Source: Nonomuraea solani
GTDB taxonomy: Bacteria > Actinomycetota > Actinomycetes > Streptosporangiales > Streptosporangiaceae
NCBI RefSeq assembly: GCF_900108335.1
Contig: NZ_FNVT01000013.1
Location: forward strand, 62,001 to 126,000
Direction of reading: 5' to 3'
DNA length: 64,000 nucleotides
Below the pieces are notes generated by a model, which was not told where the DNA came from, ran no database searches, and worked only from the letters and a program-made list of their open reading frames with translations. The first letter of the stretch is position 1; every line of letters begins with the position of its first letter. Made by a program: the position numbers and the translations under genes. This document shows, piece after piece, positions 40,486 to 49,407 of the stretch.

Positions 40486-40977
40486 GTGGCTTGGCTTTCG
40501 GATCAGCCGAAGAAGCCGAATGACCTCAGGCTTTATGCCGCGTACGGCACGAACATGGACCCTGAGCAGATGACCATGCGTGCCCCCCACTCACCGATCT
40601 GGGGCGTGGGCTGGCTCCAGGGCTGGCGCCTGACCTTCGGCGGCATGGACCTGGCGTGGGAGGGGGCCATCGCCACGATCGTGGAGGCCCCCGACGAGCA
40701 CGTGTTCGTGGTCCTCTACGACGTGCCCGACTGGGAGGAGACCTCGCTCGACCAGTGGGAGGGCGCGGTCCGCGGCGCCTACCACAAGGTGCGGCTGCGG
40801 GTGCAGACGCTGGAGGGCGAGGTCGTGGCCTGGTTCTACGTGCTCGACGGCTACGAGGGCGGGCTCCCGTCGGCCCGCTACCTGGGCAGCCTGGCCGAGG
40901 CGGCCGAGCGGGCGGGCGCCCCCGACGACTACGTCAAGGAGTTGCGGGAGCGCCCCTGCACCTCATACGGCGGTTAA
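40486..40977 (+). CDS. Gamma-glutamylcyclotransferase-like protein
   Basis: 163 residues from GTG 40486. The AIG2/GGCT fold opens with LYAAYGTNMDPEQM, close to the family's YGSNM/L motif, then WLQGWRLTFGG, a VFVVLYDVPDWEETSLDQWEG segment and YHKVRLRVQTLEGEVVAWFYVLDGYEGGLPSARYLG. Such enzymes release 5-oxoproline from gamma-glutamyl groups; the actual substrate is unknown. It ends with a 4-bp overlap with the convergent transporter gene. Confidence 0.8.
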   Translation: MAWLSDQPKKPNDLRLYAAYGTNMDPEQMTMRAPHSPIWGVGWLQGWRLTFGGMDLAWEGAIATIVEAPDEHVFVVLYDVPDWEETSLDQWEGAVRGAYHKVRLRVQTLEGEVVAWFYVLDGYEGGLPSARYLGSLAEAAERAGAPDDYVKELRERPCTSYGG

Positions 40978-42278
40978 CGCAGCGGCTGGTCCTTGGTCTC
41001 CTTGAGGACGAAGAGATAGACCAGGGTGGAGACGAGCGCCAGCGCCGACATATACCACGGGAAGAGCTCCGGCATCTTGGCCTCCTGCAGCGCGGTGCCG
41101 ATCAGCGGGGCGGTGCCGCCGAAGAGCGCCACGGTCAGCGAATACGGGAACCCGGCGCCCGCCGCCCGCACGCGGGTCGGGAAGAGCTCGGAGTTCACGG
41201 CGGCCGAGATCGAGGTGAAGCAGCCGAGGAACACCATGCCGACGAGCTGCACGACCAGCAGGCTCCAGTAGGCGTCGCTGAGCATCCCGAGCAGCGGCAC
41301 GGGCAGGATGAGGAACCCGAGCCCGAAGGTGATCAGCATCGGCCGGCGGCCGATCCGGTCCGACAACATGCCGAGCAGCGGCTGCAGGATCATGAAGAAG
41401 ACCAGCGAGATCGTGCCGATCTGCAGCGAGTCCGCCTTGTCGAACCCCACGGTGATCTGCGCGTACGTGGGCAGGAAGCTGGTCCACGTGTAGTACGCCA
41501 CGGTGCCGGCGATGGTGATGCCCACGATCGTGGCGGCCGACCTCGGATAGTGCTTGAGAAACTCGAAGAGCTTGGGCCGCTCGGCCTTGCCCTGCTGGAT
41601 CTCCTCCGCGACGGCCGAGGTCTCGTCGGCGCCCTTGCGGATCCACAGGCCCACGAGGCTCAGCACCGCGCCCACCAGGAACGGGATGCGCCAGCCGTAG
41701 GAGTCCATGTCGGCCTTGACCAGCGTCGTGGCCAGCAGCGCCGCCAGCCCGGAGGCCAGGAGCTGGCCGATGGTGGTGCTGACGTACTGGAAGCTCGAGA
41801 ACAGGCCGCGGCGGTTCGGCGGGGCCGACTCGACCAGGAACGTGGTCGCGGCGGCGAACTCGCCGCCCACCGACAGGCCCTGGATGAGCCTGGCGAGGGT
41901 CAGGATGATCGGCGCCAGGACGCCGACGGCCTCATAGGTGGGGGTCAGGCCGACGAGCAGGGAGCCCGCGCCCATCAGGATGATGGTGAACGTCATGGCG
42001 GCCTTGCGGCCGTAGCGGTCGGCGAACGCGCCGACCAGCAGGCCGCCGAGCGGGCGCATGAAGAAGCCCACCGCGAAGACGGCGAACGAGCTCAGCAGCG
42101 GCACGAGGCTGTTGCCCTCGATCTTCGGGAAGATCTGGAGGGAGAAGTAGGTGGCCAGGAAGGTGTAGGCGTACCAGTCGTACCACTCGACCACGTTGCC
42201 GATGCTGGCCGCCATCAACTGGCGGACGCGGCTCTTGGGGATGCCCAGGGGGGACTGAGCCACAGGGGAGGTAGCCAC
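40974..42278 (-). CDS. MFS transporter of the metabolite:H+ symporter (MHS) family
   Basis: 434 residues from GTG 42278, AAGGAG upstream. Twelve membrane helices; MHS signatures include ASIGNVVEWYDWYAYTFLA at the start, RPLGGLLVGAFADRYGRK after helix 2 and the longer LARLIQGLSVGGEFAAATTFLVE. Relatives carry proline/betaine, alpha-ketoglutarate or shikimate. Divergent from the Lrp-type regulator, whose palindromic operator lies between them, so it may belong to that regulon (peptide or amino acid derivatives). Confidence 0.92.
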   Translation of the reverse strand: MATSPVAQSPLGIPKSRVRQLMAASIGNVVEWYDWYAYTFLATYFSLQIFPKIEGNSLVPLLSSFAVFAVGFFMRPLGGLLVGAFADRYGRKAAMTFTIILMGAGSLLVGLTPTYEAVGVLAPIILTLARLIQGLSVGGEFAAATTFLVESAPPNRRGLFSSFQYVSTTIGQLLASGLAALLATTLVKADMDSYGWRIPFLVGAVLSLVGLWIRKGADETSAVAEEIQQGKAERPKLFEFLKHYPRSAATIVGITIAGTVAYYTWTSFLPTYAQITVGFDKADSLQIGTISLVFFMILQPLLGMLSDRIGRRPMLITFGLGFLILPVPLLGMLSDAYWSLLVVQLVGMVFLGCFTSISAAVNSELFPTRVRAAGAGFPYSLTVALFGGTAPLIGTALQEAKMPELFPWYMSALALVSTLVYLFVLKETKDQPLR

Positions 42279-42341
42279 GTGGGCTCCTTTGCTGACAGGT
42301 GCGGAGATGGCTTACTGTGCATTCGGACGACCGAAACAGTC

Positions 42342-42361
42342 AAATATCTGAGCAGATATTT
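42342..42361. promoter_or_regulatory. 20-bp palindrome, likely Lrp/AsnC operator
   Basis: AAATATCTGAGCAGATATTT is a perfect 9+2+9 dyad, strikingly AT-rich for this genome, between the divergent MHS transporter (start 42278) and Lrp-type gene (start about 42383). Lrp-family proteins favour such AT-rich dyads. Confidence 0.7.
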
Positions 42362-42382
42362 ACAAACCCGACACAGAAACGG

Positions 42383-43381
42383 GTGCAGGTGGATGTTCTC
42401 GACCGGCGACTGGTCGCCGCGCTGCAAGTCAGTCCGCGCGCGTCGTGGGGTGAGATCGGCCGGGCGGTGGGCGAGCACGAACGCACGGTCGCCAGGCGGT
42501 TGCAGCGGCTGATCACCGAGGGCGTCGTACGGGTCACGGCCATCTACGACGACCTGCGCACCGGGCACGGACGACCGGTCCACCTGCACGTCCAGGTGCG
42601 TCCCGGGTCGGCGGCGCAGGTGGCCAAGGCGCTGGCCGACCGGCCCGACACGCGCTCGGTCTACTCCCTCACCGGAGCCGCGGACCTCGGCTGTGAGCTG
42701 GTCTCGCCCTCGCGCGAGGACCTGCACCGCATCCTGTCCTCGCAGGTCTCCGACATCGACGGCGTCGTACAGACGCAGACCCAGGTCGTGCTCCACACGT
42801 TCAGGACCGTCGCCGAGTGGCATGCCCCCTACCTCACCGAGCAGGAGATCGCCGAGTTACGGCCGGACCCGTTCCCCGAGGGCCTGCCCGATGAGGAGGG
42901 CCTGTCACCCCTGGAGCAGGAGATCGCCGAACTGCTCGCCGCCGACGGCCGGATCGCCTTCACCGCGGTCGCCGAACGGCTGGACGTCTCCGTGCCGACC
43001 GCGCGCCGCCGCGTCACCTCGCTGATCGAGCGGCGTCTGCTGCTGCCGCGCGCCGAGGTGGAGCCCGCGCTGCTCGGCCTGGAGGTCGAGGCCATGCTCT
43101 GGCTGAAGGTCCGCCCCCACGGCCTGGACCTGGTCGGCCAGCGGCTGGCCGCGCACCCGAACGTCCGTTACTGCGCGGCCACAACGGGCACGCATTCACT
43201 TATCGTGCAGGTGGTCGCGGCGCACGAGGCGGACCTCTACCGTTTCATGACCGGCGTCGTCGGCCGGCACGACGAGATCACCGACGTCGATCTCACCCTC
43301 ATCACCCGCGCCTACAAGCGCGGTCACCTCCACAAGTCCGGACTGCTCACGCTGGATCACCATTGGGAGACAACGCCATGA
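42383..43381 (+). CDS. Lrp/AsnC-family regulator with two tandem modules
   Basis: 332 residues from GTG 42383, chosen because the helix-turn-helix begins at once (VDVLDRRLVAALQVSPRASWGEIGRAVGEHERTVARRLQRLITEGVVRV). An AsnC ligand-binding half follows, then a second winged helix (LEQEIAELLAADGRIAFTAVAERLDVSVPTARRRVTSLIERRLL) and second AsnC half. Such double-length proteins are common in actinobacteria. The stop overlaps the M20 peptidase start (ATGA), so regulator and enzyme are coupled. Confidence 0.88.
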   Translation: MQVDVLDRRLVAALQVSPRASWGEIGRAVGEHERTVARRLQRLITEGVVRVTAIYDDLRTGHGRPVHLHVQVRPGSAAQVAKALADRPDTRSVYSLTGAADLGCELVSPSREDLHRILSSQVSDIDGVVQTQTQVVLHTFRTVAEWHAPYLTEQEIAELRPDPFPEGLPDEEGLSPLEQEIAELLAADGRIAFTAVAERLDVSVPTARRRVTSLIERRLLLPRAEVEPALLGLEVEAMLWLKVRPHGLDLVGQRLAAHPNVRYCAATTGTHSLIVQVVAAHEADLYRFMTGVVGRHDEITDVDLTLITRAYKRGHLHKSGLLTLDHHWETTP

Positions 43382-44682
43382 CACCCGCTGAGAAGGAAGT
43401 CGCCGACCTGTGCGTGGAGCTCATCCGCGCCGACAGCAGCAACTACGGGGACGGCAGCGGCCCCGGCGAGCGGGCCGCGGCCGAGGTCGTCATGGCCAGG
43501 CTGAGCGAGGTCGGGATCGATTCGACGTACATCGAGAGCGAGCCGGGCCGCGGCAACGTGATCACCCGGGTCGAGGGCTCCGACCCGTCGCTGCCCGCCC
43601 TGCTCGTGCACGGCCACCTCGACGTCGTCCCGGCCAACGCCGCCGACTGGTCGGTGGACCCGTTCGCGGGCGAGGTGCGCGACGGCTACATCTGGGGCCG
43701 CGGCGCCGTCGACATGAAGGACATGGACGCGATGATGCTGGCCGTGCTGCGCCAGCTCAAGCGCGAGGGGCGCAAGCCGCGGCGCGACATCGTCTTCGCC
43801 TGGGTGGCCGACGAGGAGGCCGGCGGCGTCTACGGCGCCAAATACCTCACCGCCCACCACCCCGAGCTGTTCGAGGGCGTCACCGAGTCGATCAGCGAGG
43901 TCGGCGGCTACTCGCTGGAGGTGGACCCGTCCCTGCGGCTCTACCTGATCGAGACGGCCCAGAAGGGCCTGGCCTGGATGAAGCTGACCGCCGACGGCAC
44001 GGCAGGCCACGGCTCGATGCTCAACGACGACAACGCCGTCACCGAGATCGCCCAGGCGGTGGCCAGGATCGGTGCCCACGACTGGCCCCTCACCTACACC
44101 CCCACCGTGCGCCGGTTCCTCACCGAGGTGGCCGACGCCTTCGGCATCCCCTTCGACGAGGCCGACCCGCAGCCGGTCCTCGACCAGATCGGGCCTTTGG
44201 TACGGTTCGTCGGCGCGACGCTGCGCAACACCACCAACCCCACCCAGCTCAACGCCGGCTACAAGTCGAACGTCATCCCCGGCCAGGCCACGGCCGTGGT
44301 GGACGGGCGGTTCCTGCCCGGGTTCGAGGACGAGTTCTTCAAGACCGTGGACGGGCTGCTCGGGCCGAAGGTGCGGCGCGAGTTCGTGCACCACGACATC
44401 GCGCTGGAGACCACGTTCGACGGGGCGCTGGTGGAGTCGATGATCGCGGCGCTGAAGGCGGAGGACCCGGCGGCGCGGGCGATCCCCTACTGCATGTCGG
44501 GCGGCACCGACAACAAGACGTTCTTCGCCGATCTGGGGGTGCGCGGGTTCGGGTTCGTACCGCTGCGGCTGCCCGGCGACATGGACTTCGCGTCGATGTT
44601 CCACGGCGTGGACGAGCGGGTGCCGGTCGACGCGCTGCAGTTCGGCGTACGGGTCCTCGACAGGCTGCTCCTAAACTACTGA
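43378..44682 (+). CDS. M20-family metallopeptidase (ArgE/DapE type)
   Basis: 434 residues, coupled to the Lrp gene. Zinc-ligand motifs are in order: VHGHLDVVP, WGRGAVDMKD, VADEEAGG with the catalytic Glu, and SGGTDNKTFF near the C-terminus; the dimerisation domain carries NAGYKSNVIPGQATAVVDGRFLPG. The family cleaves N-acyl amino acids or dipeptides. With an Lrp regulator and MHS transporter next door an amino-acid-derived substrate is likely. The next gene starts 2 nt after the stop. Confidence 0.9.
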   Translation: MTPAEKEVADLCVELIRADSSNYGDGSGPGERAAAEVVMARLSEVGIDSTYIESEPGRGNVITRVEGSDPSLPALLVHGHLDVVPANAADWSVDPFAGEVRDGYIWGRGAVDMKDMDAMMLAVLRQLKREGRKPRRDIVFAWVADEEAGGVYGAKYLTAHHPELFEGVTESISEVGGYSLEVDPSLRLYLIETAQKGLAWMKLTADGTAGHGSMLNDDNAVTEIAQAVARIGAHDWPLTYTPTVRRFLTEVADAFGIPFDEADPQPVLDQIGPLVRFVGATLRNTTNPTQLNAGYKSNVIPGQATAVVDGRFLPGFEDEFFKTVDGLLGPKVRREFVHHDIALETTFDGALVESMIAALKAEDPAARAIPYCMSGGTDNKTFFADLGVRGFGFVPLRLPGDMDFASMFHGVDERVPVDALQFGVRVLDRLLLNY

Positions 44683-44684
44683 AG

Positions 44685-45488
44685 GTGACCAACGACGCAT
44701 ACACCCTGGCCGGCGAGGCCGCCGCGGCGCTGCGCGGCGCCGCCGGCCTCGACACCTTCGACGTGGCGCTCGTCATGGGCTCGGGGTGGGTGCCCGCCGC
44801 CGACGCGCTCGGCGAGACGGTGAGCGAGATCCCGTTCGCCGATCTGCCGGGCTTCCGCGCCCCGGCCGTGGCGGGGCACGGCGGCAAGATCCGCGTCGTG
44901 CGCACCCCGTCGGGCCGGCACGCGCTGGTCCTCCTCGGGCGCACGCACCTGTACGAAGGGCTCGGCGTGGACGCGGCGGTGCACGGCGTACGCACGGCGG
45001 CGGCGGCCGGCGTACGCACGCTCGTGCTGACCAACGCGGCCGGCGGCCTGCGCCCCGAGACGCAGAACGTCGGCGACCCGGTCCTGATCAGCGACCACAT
45101 CAACCTGACCGGCGCCAACCCGATCACCGGCACCACGTTCATCGACCTCACCGAGGTCTACTCGCGCCGCCTGCGCGCGCTGGTCCGCGAGATCGACCCG
45201 AGCCTCGCGGAGGGCGTCTACGTCGCCTTCCGCGGCCCCACCTACGAGACCCCTGCCGAGATCCGGATGCTGCGCACGCTCGGCGGCGACATGATCGGCA
45301 TGTCCACCGTCCTGGAGGCCATCGCCGCCCGCGAGGCGGGCCTGGAGGTGCTCGGCGTCTCGCTGGTCACCAACCCGGCGGCCGGCCTGTCCGGCGACCC
45401 GCTCAACCACGAGGAGGTCCTCGAGGTGGGCCGCACCACGGCCGCCCGCATGGGCGTGCTGCTGGCCAAGGTGGTGGACCGGCTGTGA
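44685..45488 (+). CDS. Purine nucleoside phosphorylase
   Basis: 267 residues from GTG 44685. Trimeric PNP type: phosphate-binding VMGSGWVPAADAL, GRTHLYEGLGVDAAVHGVRTAAAAGVRTLVLTNAAGGL, FRGPTYETPAEIRMLRTLGGDMIGMSTVLEAIAAREAGLEVLGVSLVTNPAAGL. It converts (deoxy)inosine or guanosine and phosphate to the base and (deoxy)ribose-1-phosphate. Overlaps the mutase gene by GTGA. Together with add, deoA, cdd and the nucleoside importer further right it forms a salvage set. Confidence 0.93.
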   Translation: MTNDAYTLAGEAAAALRGAAGLDTFDVALVMGSGWVPAADALGETVSEIPFADLPGFRAPAVAGHGGKIRVVRTPSGRHALVLLGRTHLYEGLGVDAAVHGVRTAAAAGVRTLVLTNAAGGLRPETQNVGDPVLISDHINLTGANPITGTTFIDLTEVYSRRLRALVREIDPSLAEGVYVAFRGPTYETPAEIRMLRTLGGDMIGMSTVLEAIAAREAGLEVLGVSLVTNPAAGLSGDPLNHEEVLEVGRTTAARMGVLLAKVVDRL

Positions 45489-47113
45489 GCCTGCTCCAGG
45501 AGGCCAGGCGGTGGCTGGCACAAGACCCCGACCCCGACACCCGCGCCGAGTTGTCCGCCCTGATCGAGCGCGAAGACCTGGCGGCCCTGGAGGAGCGCTT
45601 CGGGGCCAAGCTGGAGTTCGGCACGGCGGGCCTGCGGGGCGAGCTGGGCGCGGGCCCCAACCGGATGAACCGGGTCACCGTCATGCGCGCCGCCGCCGGC
45701 CTGGCCGCGGTGCTCGGCCCCGGCAAGCACGTGGTCATCGGCTACGACGCGCGGCACAAGTCCGACGTGTTCGCCCGTGACACGGCCGCCGTGCTGACGG
45801 GCGCGGGGCTGCACGCCTCGATCCTGCCGTCGCCGCTGCCGACGCCCGTGCTGGCTTTTGCCGTACGCCACCTCGACGCGGACGCCGGAGTGACCGTCAC
45901 CGCCAGCCACAACCCGCCGCGCGACAACGGCTACAAGGTCTACTGGGGCGACGGCTCCCAGATCGTGCCGCCGATCGACAGCGAGATCTCGGCCGCCATC
46001 GACGCGGTGGGCCGGGTGGACGAACTTCCGCTCAACGCTCCCGGCACGCTGACGGAGCTGGGCGAGGGCATCGTCGACGACTACCTCGACGCCGTGACGT
46101 CCCTGCCGCTGGGCGAGGCGCGTGACCTGCGGGTGGCGTACACGCCGCTGCACGGGGTGGGCGGGGCGACCCTGACGGGCGCGTTCCTGGCCGCCGGGTT
46201 CGAGACGCCGATGGCGGTCGAGGAGCAGCGCAACCCCGACCCCGACTTCCCGACGGTCGCGTTCCCGAACCCGGAGGAGCCGGGGGCGATGGACCTGGCC
46301 GTCGCGCTGGCCGCCAAGCTGGACGCCGACCTGGTCCTGGCCAACGACCCGGACGCTGACAGGTGCGCGGTGGGCATACCACTGCCGGGCGGGGGCGTCC
46401 GCATGCTGACCGGCGACGAGATCGGCGGCCTGCTGGCCGAGCACGTCATCACCCACACCACCGGCGACCGCATGGTGGCCACCACCATCGTCTCGTCCAC
46501 CCTCCTGTCCAAGATCGCCCAGGCCCACGACGTCCGCTACGGCGAGACGCTGACCGGCTTCAAGTGGATCATCAAAGCGGGCCCGGGGCTGGTCTTCGGC
46601 TACGAGGAGGCCATCGGCTACAGCGTCGGCTCGGACGCGGGCCTGCCGGTCCGGGACAAGGACGGGATCGGCGCGGCTCTGACGGTCGCCGCCATCGCCG
46701 CCACCGCCAAACGGCACGGCCGCACTTTGCTGGACCTCCTGGACGACCAGGCCCGCCGCTACGGCCTGCATGCGACGTCCCAGCTCTCGTTCCGCGTCGA
46801 CGACCTCTCCTTGATCGCCGCCGCCATGCACCGCCTCCGCACCGACCCCCCGGCCGGCCTCGGTGGATATGCGGTCGAACGCGCCGACGACCTCAACGAG
46901 GGCGACGGCGGCCTGCCACCTACGGACGGTCTGCGCTACCGGCTGGCGGACGACGTCCGCGTGGTGGTCCGGCCGTCGGGGACGGAGCCGAAGCTGAAGT
47001 GCTACCTGGAGGTGGTCGTCCCGGTGACGGGCTCGGTCGAGGAGGCCAGAAGGCTTGGGGAGGAGCGGCTCAACGCCTTGAAGGCAGACCTGACCTCCCG
47101 GCTGGGGCTGTAG
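45485..47113 (+). CDS. Phosphosugar mutase (phosphoglucomutase/phosphomannomutase family)
   Basis: 542 residues from GTG 45485. Alpha-D-phosphohexomutase landmarks: KLEFGTAGLRG, the phosphoserine loop TVTASHNPPRDNGYK (S141), the metal loop DPDADRCAV, the sugar-binding GYEEAIGY, and the phosphate-binding RPSGTEPKLKCYLEV. The length and GYEEAIGYSVG fit the PGM2-like branch that includes phosphopentomutases. Following PNP, the likely job is ribose-1-phosphate to ribose-5-phosphate; this is inference from context. Confidence 0.92.
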   Translation: MSLLQEARRWLAQDPDPDTRAELSALIEREDLAALEERFGAKLEFGTAGLRGELGAGPNRMNRVTVMRAAAGLAAVLGPGKHVVIGYDARHKSDVFARDTAAVLTGAGLHASILPSPLPTPVLAFAVRHLDADAGVTVTASHNPPRDNGYKVYWGDGSQIVPPIDSEISAAIDAVGRVDELPLNAPGTLTELGEGIVDDYLDAVTSLPLGEARDLRVAYTPLHGVGGATLTGAFLAAGFETPMAVEEQRNPDPDFPTVAFPNPEEPGAMDLAVALAAKLDADLVLANDPDADRCAVGIPLPGGGVRMLTGDEIGGLLAEHVITHTTGDRMVATTIVSSTLLSKIAQAHDVRYGETLTGFKWIIKAGPGLVFGYEEAIGYSVGSDAGLPVRDKDGIGAALTVAAIAATAKRHGRTLLDLLDDQARRYGLHATSQLSFRVDDLSLIAAAMHRLRTDPPAGLGGYAVERADDLNEGDGGLPPTDGLRYRLADDVRVVVRPSGTEPKLKCYLEVVVPVTGSVEEARRLGEERLNALKADLTSRLGL

Positions 47114-47173
47114 CGACCAAAGCCGGATGGCCCACACGTGGTCGTCTCACGACTGAGACCAACTGGAGGGGAA

Positions 47174-47948
47174 TGGCACCTTTCATCGGCAGGCGCCGCG
47201 AACTCGCCGTTCTCAAGCGTGCCCTGAGATAGAGGAGATCAACACCTACGAGCGCCCCTTCTATCAGCGGGCCGCCGATGATCTGTGAGGAGTGGCCCAA
47301 GGGCGCCTCGCTCTGGACCTATCTGGAGCAGGCGGTCGAGGACCCGCTGTCGGCGCTGGTCGTGGGCGGCGAGCGGGCTCTCGCCGCCGAGTTCCCCCCG
47401 GAAGCCCATGCCCGTCAGATTCTGCACGCCATCGGTTCCGGGCAGCGTACGCACTCCAATATCGCGGCCGCCACCCAGGACATCCCGCGCGCGACCTGCG
47501 CTTCTGGATCCCCTTCATCTCGGCCCGCCTGACCGACATCGAACGTGGCCGCGGGGACAAGGTCCTGGAGCGGATCCGCCGTTCCTGGACCTCATGGCGG
47601 GGAACGGCCATCGAACCCCTGATTCAGGACTCCCTGCGCCGCATGGAGGGGTTGCCCGAGGGCACCAGCGCGATCGGGGGCTACTGGACGAGGACCAACC
47701 ATCCCGAGATCGACCTGATCGGCGCCGACGGAGAACCCATCGCGAAGAAGATCACGATGGTGGGATCCGTGAAGTGGCTGGAGAACCGGCCCTTCGATGA
47801 CCATGACCTGCGCGAACTGATCGTTCGTCAAGCACAGGTGCCGGGGGCCGACACCTCCACGCCGCTCTACGCCGTCTCGCGCAGTGGTTGCGGTGTGGAG
47901 GGTGTCAGGCACGTCACCCCGGAGGACCTGCTGGAGGTCTGGCGTTAG
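47174..47948 (+). pseudogene. Fossil AAA ATPase with DUF234-type C-terminus
   Basis: Three fragments of one archaeal-type ATPase occur in different frames. ATG 47174 opens MAPFIGRRRELAVLKRALR then a stop, the N-terminal end without the Walker motifs. From 47278 CEEWPKGASLWTYLEQAVED and AEFPPEAHARQILHAIGSGQ are the lid/helical part. From about 47490 to 47948 LRFWIPFISARLTDIERGRG, AIEPLIQDSLRR and HPEIDLIGADGEPIAKKITM are the nuclease-like DUF234 domain. The ATPase core is deleted and frameshifts separate the rest. Its stop overlaps the next minus-strand gene by 4 bp. Confidence 0.8.
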
Positions 47949-48430
47949 AGCAGGCGGAACTGCAGGTCGGTGTCCCAGTTGTCAGGGTCGGGCTCTTCCA
48001 TGGGGTTGGTCTGGAAGAGCTCGAGGCGGCAGCCCCAGTGCTCGGCGCCGTCTCGCTCGCTCATGTCCCACTTGAGCCCCTGCTCCTGGGCCCACCGCAG
48101 CAGGTTCTCGGTGACGCCCATGAGCTGGTCGGGGTGGCCGTGGTGGGAGACGGTGGCGTAGCGGCCCGCCGGGAGGGTGGCGGCGAAGAGGTCGTCCTCG
48201 CCCTCCACCGGGGTCGCGACCGGCACGCCGGCCTGGACCACCAGGCGGTCGCCGGGCATGTCGATGCTGTCGTATCTGAGGAACGGCGCCCCCGCGGGGA
48301 ACACGCCGCGGGCGGCGAGGCGGCCGATGATCTCGCCTATGCGGTCCGCCACGAGGCCGAAGGTGGTCATGGTGATGGTTCCGCGCACCCCGATGTACGG
48401 GCGTTCGGGGAGTTCGATGATTTCTGGCAT
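47945..48430 (-). CDS. GyrI-like small-molecule-binding protein
   Basis: 161 residues from ATG 48430, AGGAGG 8 nt upstream. Bacterial transcription activator effector-binding (GyrI/SOUL-like) domain alone: IIELPERPYIGVRGTITMTTFG, ADRIGEIIGRLAARG, APFLRYDSIDMPGDRLVVQAGVPVATPV, LPAGRYATVSHHGHPDQLMGVTENLLRWA, HWGCRLELFQTNP. Such stand-alone domains bind hydrophobic or cationic ligands and some hydrolyse them. It follows the sigma-factor gene by 14 nt; the MerR protein two genes upstream has the same domain at its C-terminus. Confidence 0.88.
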   Translation of the reverse strand: MPEIIELPERPYIGVRGTITMTTFGLVADRIGEIIGRLAARGVFPAGAPFLRYDSIDMPGDRLVVQAGVPVATPVEGEDDLFAATLPAGRYATVSHHGHPDQLMGVTENLLRWAQEQGLKWDMSERDGAEHWGCRLELFQTNPMEEPDPDNWDTDLQFRLL

Positions 48431-48444
48431 GTGTGTTGCCTCCT

Positions 48445-49407
48445 TCACCCATCAGTACGGAGTGCGGGCTCGAAACTCATCGGCAACCCGAACAACGGGA
48501 ACAACCCGGGATCCAGGTACGTGGTCTGCCCCGCGATCAGCCCCCCGGCCACCTCCATGACGACCAGGGCGAACGGCTCGCCGTTGAGGTACTGGCCGAA
48601 GGCCGGGCAGCCGTTGGCCCGCACCGGGACCAGGCGGGAGCCCGCGCACGGCGCGTCCGAGGCCAGCAGGACCGCGTGGACGGCCGCCCGGCCCCGCAGC
48701 CACCACGTGAACGGCGACATCGACGAGGTGGCGTCCTCGCGCAGCAGCGACACCAGCGTGTCCACGTCGTAGCGCTCGAACGCCGTGACGTATCGGGTCA
48801 GCAGGGCCTCGTCCACCTCCGCGTCGAGGGGCGCGGTCGCCGGGAGAGCGGCTCTGGCGCGTTGCAGGGCGCTGTTGACCGAGGCGACCGTGGTGGCCAG
48901 CAGGGTCGCCGTCTCGGCGGCGCTCCAGCGCAGCACGTCGCGGAGGATGAGCACGGCCCGCTGCCGGGGCGGCAGGTGCTGCAGGGCGGCCACGAACGCC
49001 AGACGTACCGTCTCCCGGCCCACCGCCACGTCCGCCGGGTCGAGGACGCGGGCGTCGGGGACGGGCTGGATCCAGCGCTCCGGCGGGAGCGGGACGCCCA
49101 GCGGGGCGCCGGGGGTCGCGGCCGGGCCCAGGTCCATGGCGCGGGCGCGGCGCTGCGGACCCCTGAGCATGTCCAGGCAGACGTTGGTGGCCAGGTGGAA
49201 CAGCCACGCGCGCAGCGGGCCACGGTCCGGGTCGTAGGTGCGCCATGCCCTGACCAGCGCCTCCTGCACCGCGTCCTCGGCCTCGAAGCCGGAGCCGAGC
49301 ATGCGGTAGCAGTAGCCGGTCAGCTCGGTGCGGTGCCGCTCCAGGTGCCGCTCCAGGTTTCGCTCCGGGTTTCGCCCCACGTTTCGCTTCAGGTCGAGCT
49401 CCATCAT
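48445..49407 (-). CDS. ECF sigma factor with C-terminal SnoaL-like domain
   Basis: 320 residues from ATG 49407, coupled to the MerR stop by ATGA. Region 2 reads LTGYCYRMLGSGFEAEDAVQEALVRAWRTYDPDRGPLRAWLFHLATNVCLD, region 4 LAFVAALQHLPPRQRAVLILRDVLRWSAAETATLLATTVASVNSALQRARA, and about 130 residues of SnoaL-like domain follow (LLTRYVTAFERYDVDTLVSLLREDA). Such fused domains replace an anti-sigma factor and may sense ligands. The N-terminus holds a run of xxRN/ERxx tetrapeptides from 12-bp DNA repeats; a later start is possible. Confidence 0.9.
   Translation of the reverse strand: MMELDLKRNVGRNPERNLERHLERHRTELTGYCYRMLGSGFEAEDAVQEALVRAWRTYDPDRGPLRAWLFHLATNVCLDMLRGPQRRARAMDLGPAATPGAPLGVPLPPERWIQPVPDARVLDPADVAVGRETVRLAFVAALQHLPPRQRAVLILRDVLRWSAAETATLLATTVASVNSALQRARAALPATAPLDAEVDEALLTRYVTAFERYDVDTLVSLLREDATSSMSPFTWWLRGRAAVHAVLLASDAPCAGSRLVPVRANGCPAFGQYLNGEPFALVVMEVAGGLIAGQTTYLDPGLFPLFGLPMSFEPALRTDG
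49337..49393. repeat. 12-bp degenerate tandem repeats at the 5' end of the sigma-factor gene
   Basis: Four to five units of about CGCTCCAGGTTT in tandem (e.g. CGCTCCAGGTGC, CGCTCCAGGTTT, CGCTCCGGGTTT) encode the tetrapeptide series KRNV, GRNP, ERNL, ERHL. Multiples of 12 keep the frame. Confidence 0.8.

Noticed and set aside
47278..47532. Short open frame as an independent small gene
   Set aside because: Its sequence is the helical part of the decayed ATPase, continuous in order with the fragments on both sides.
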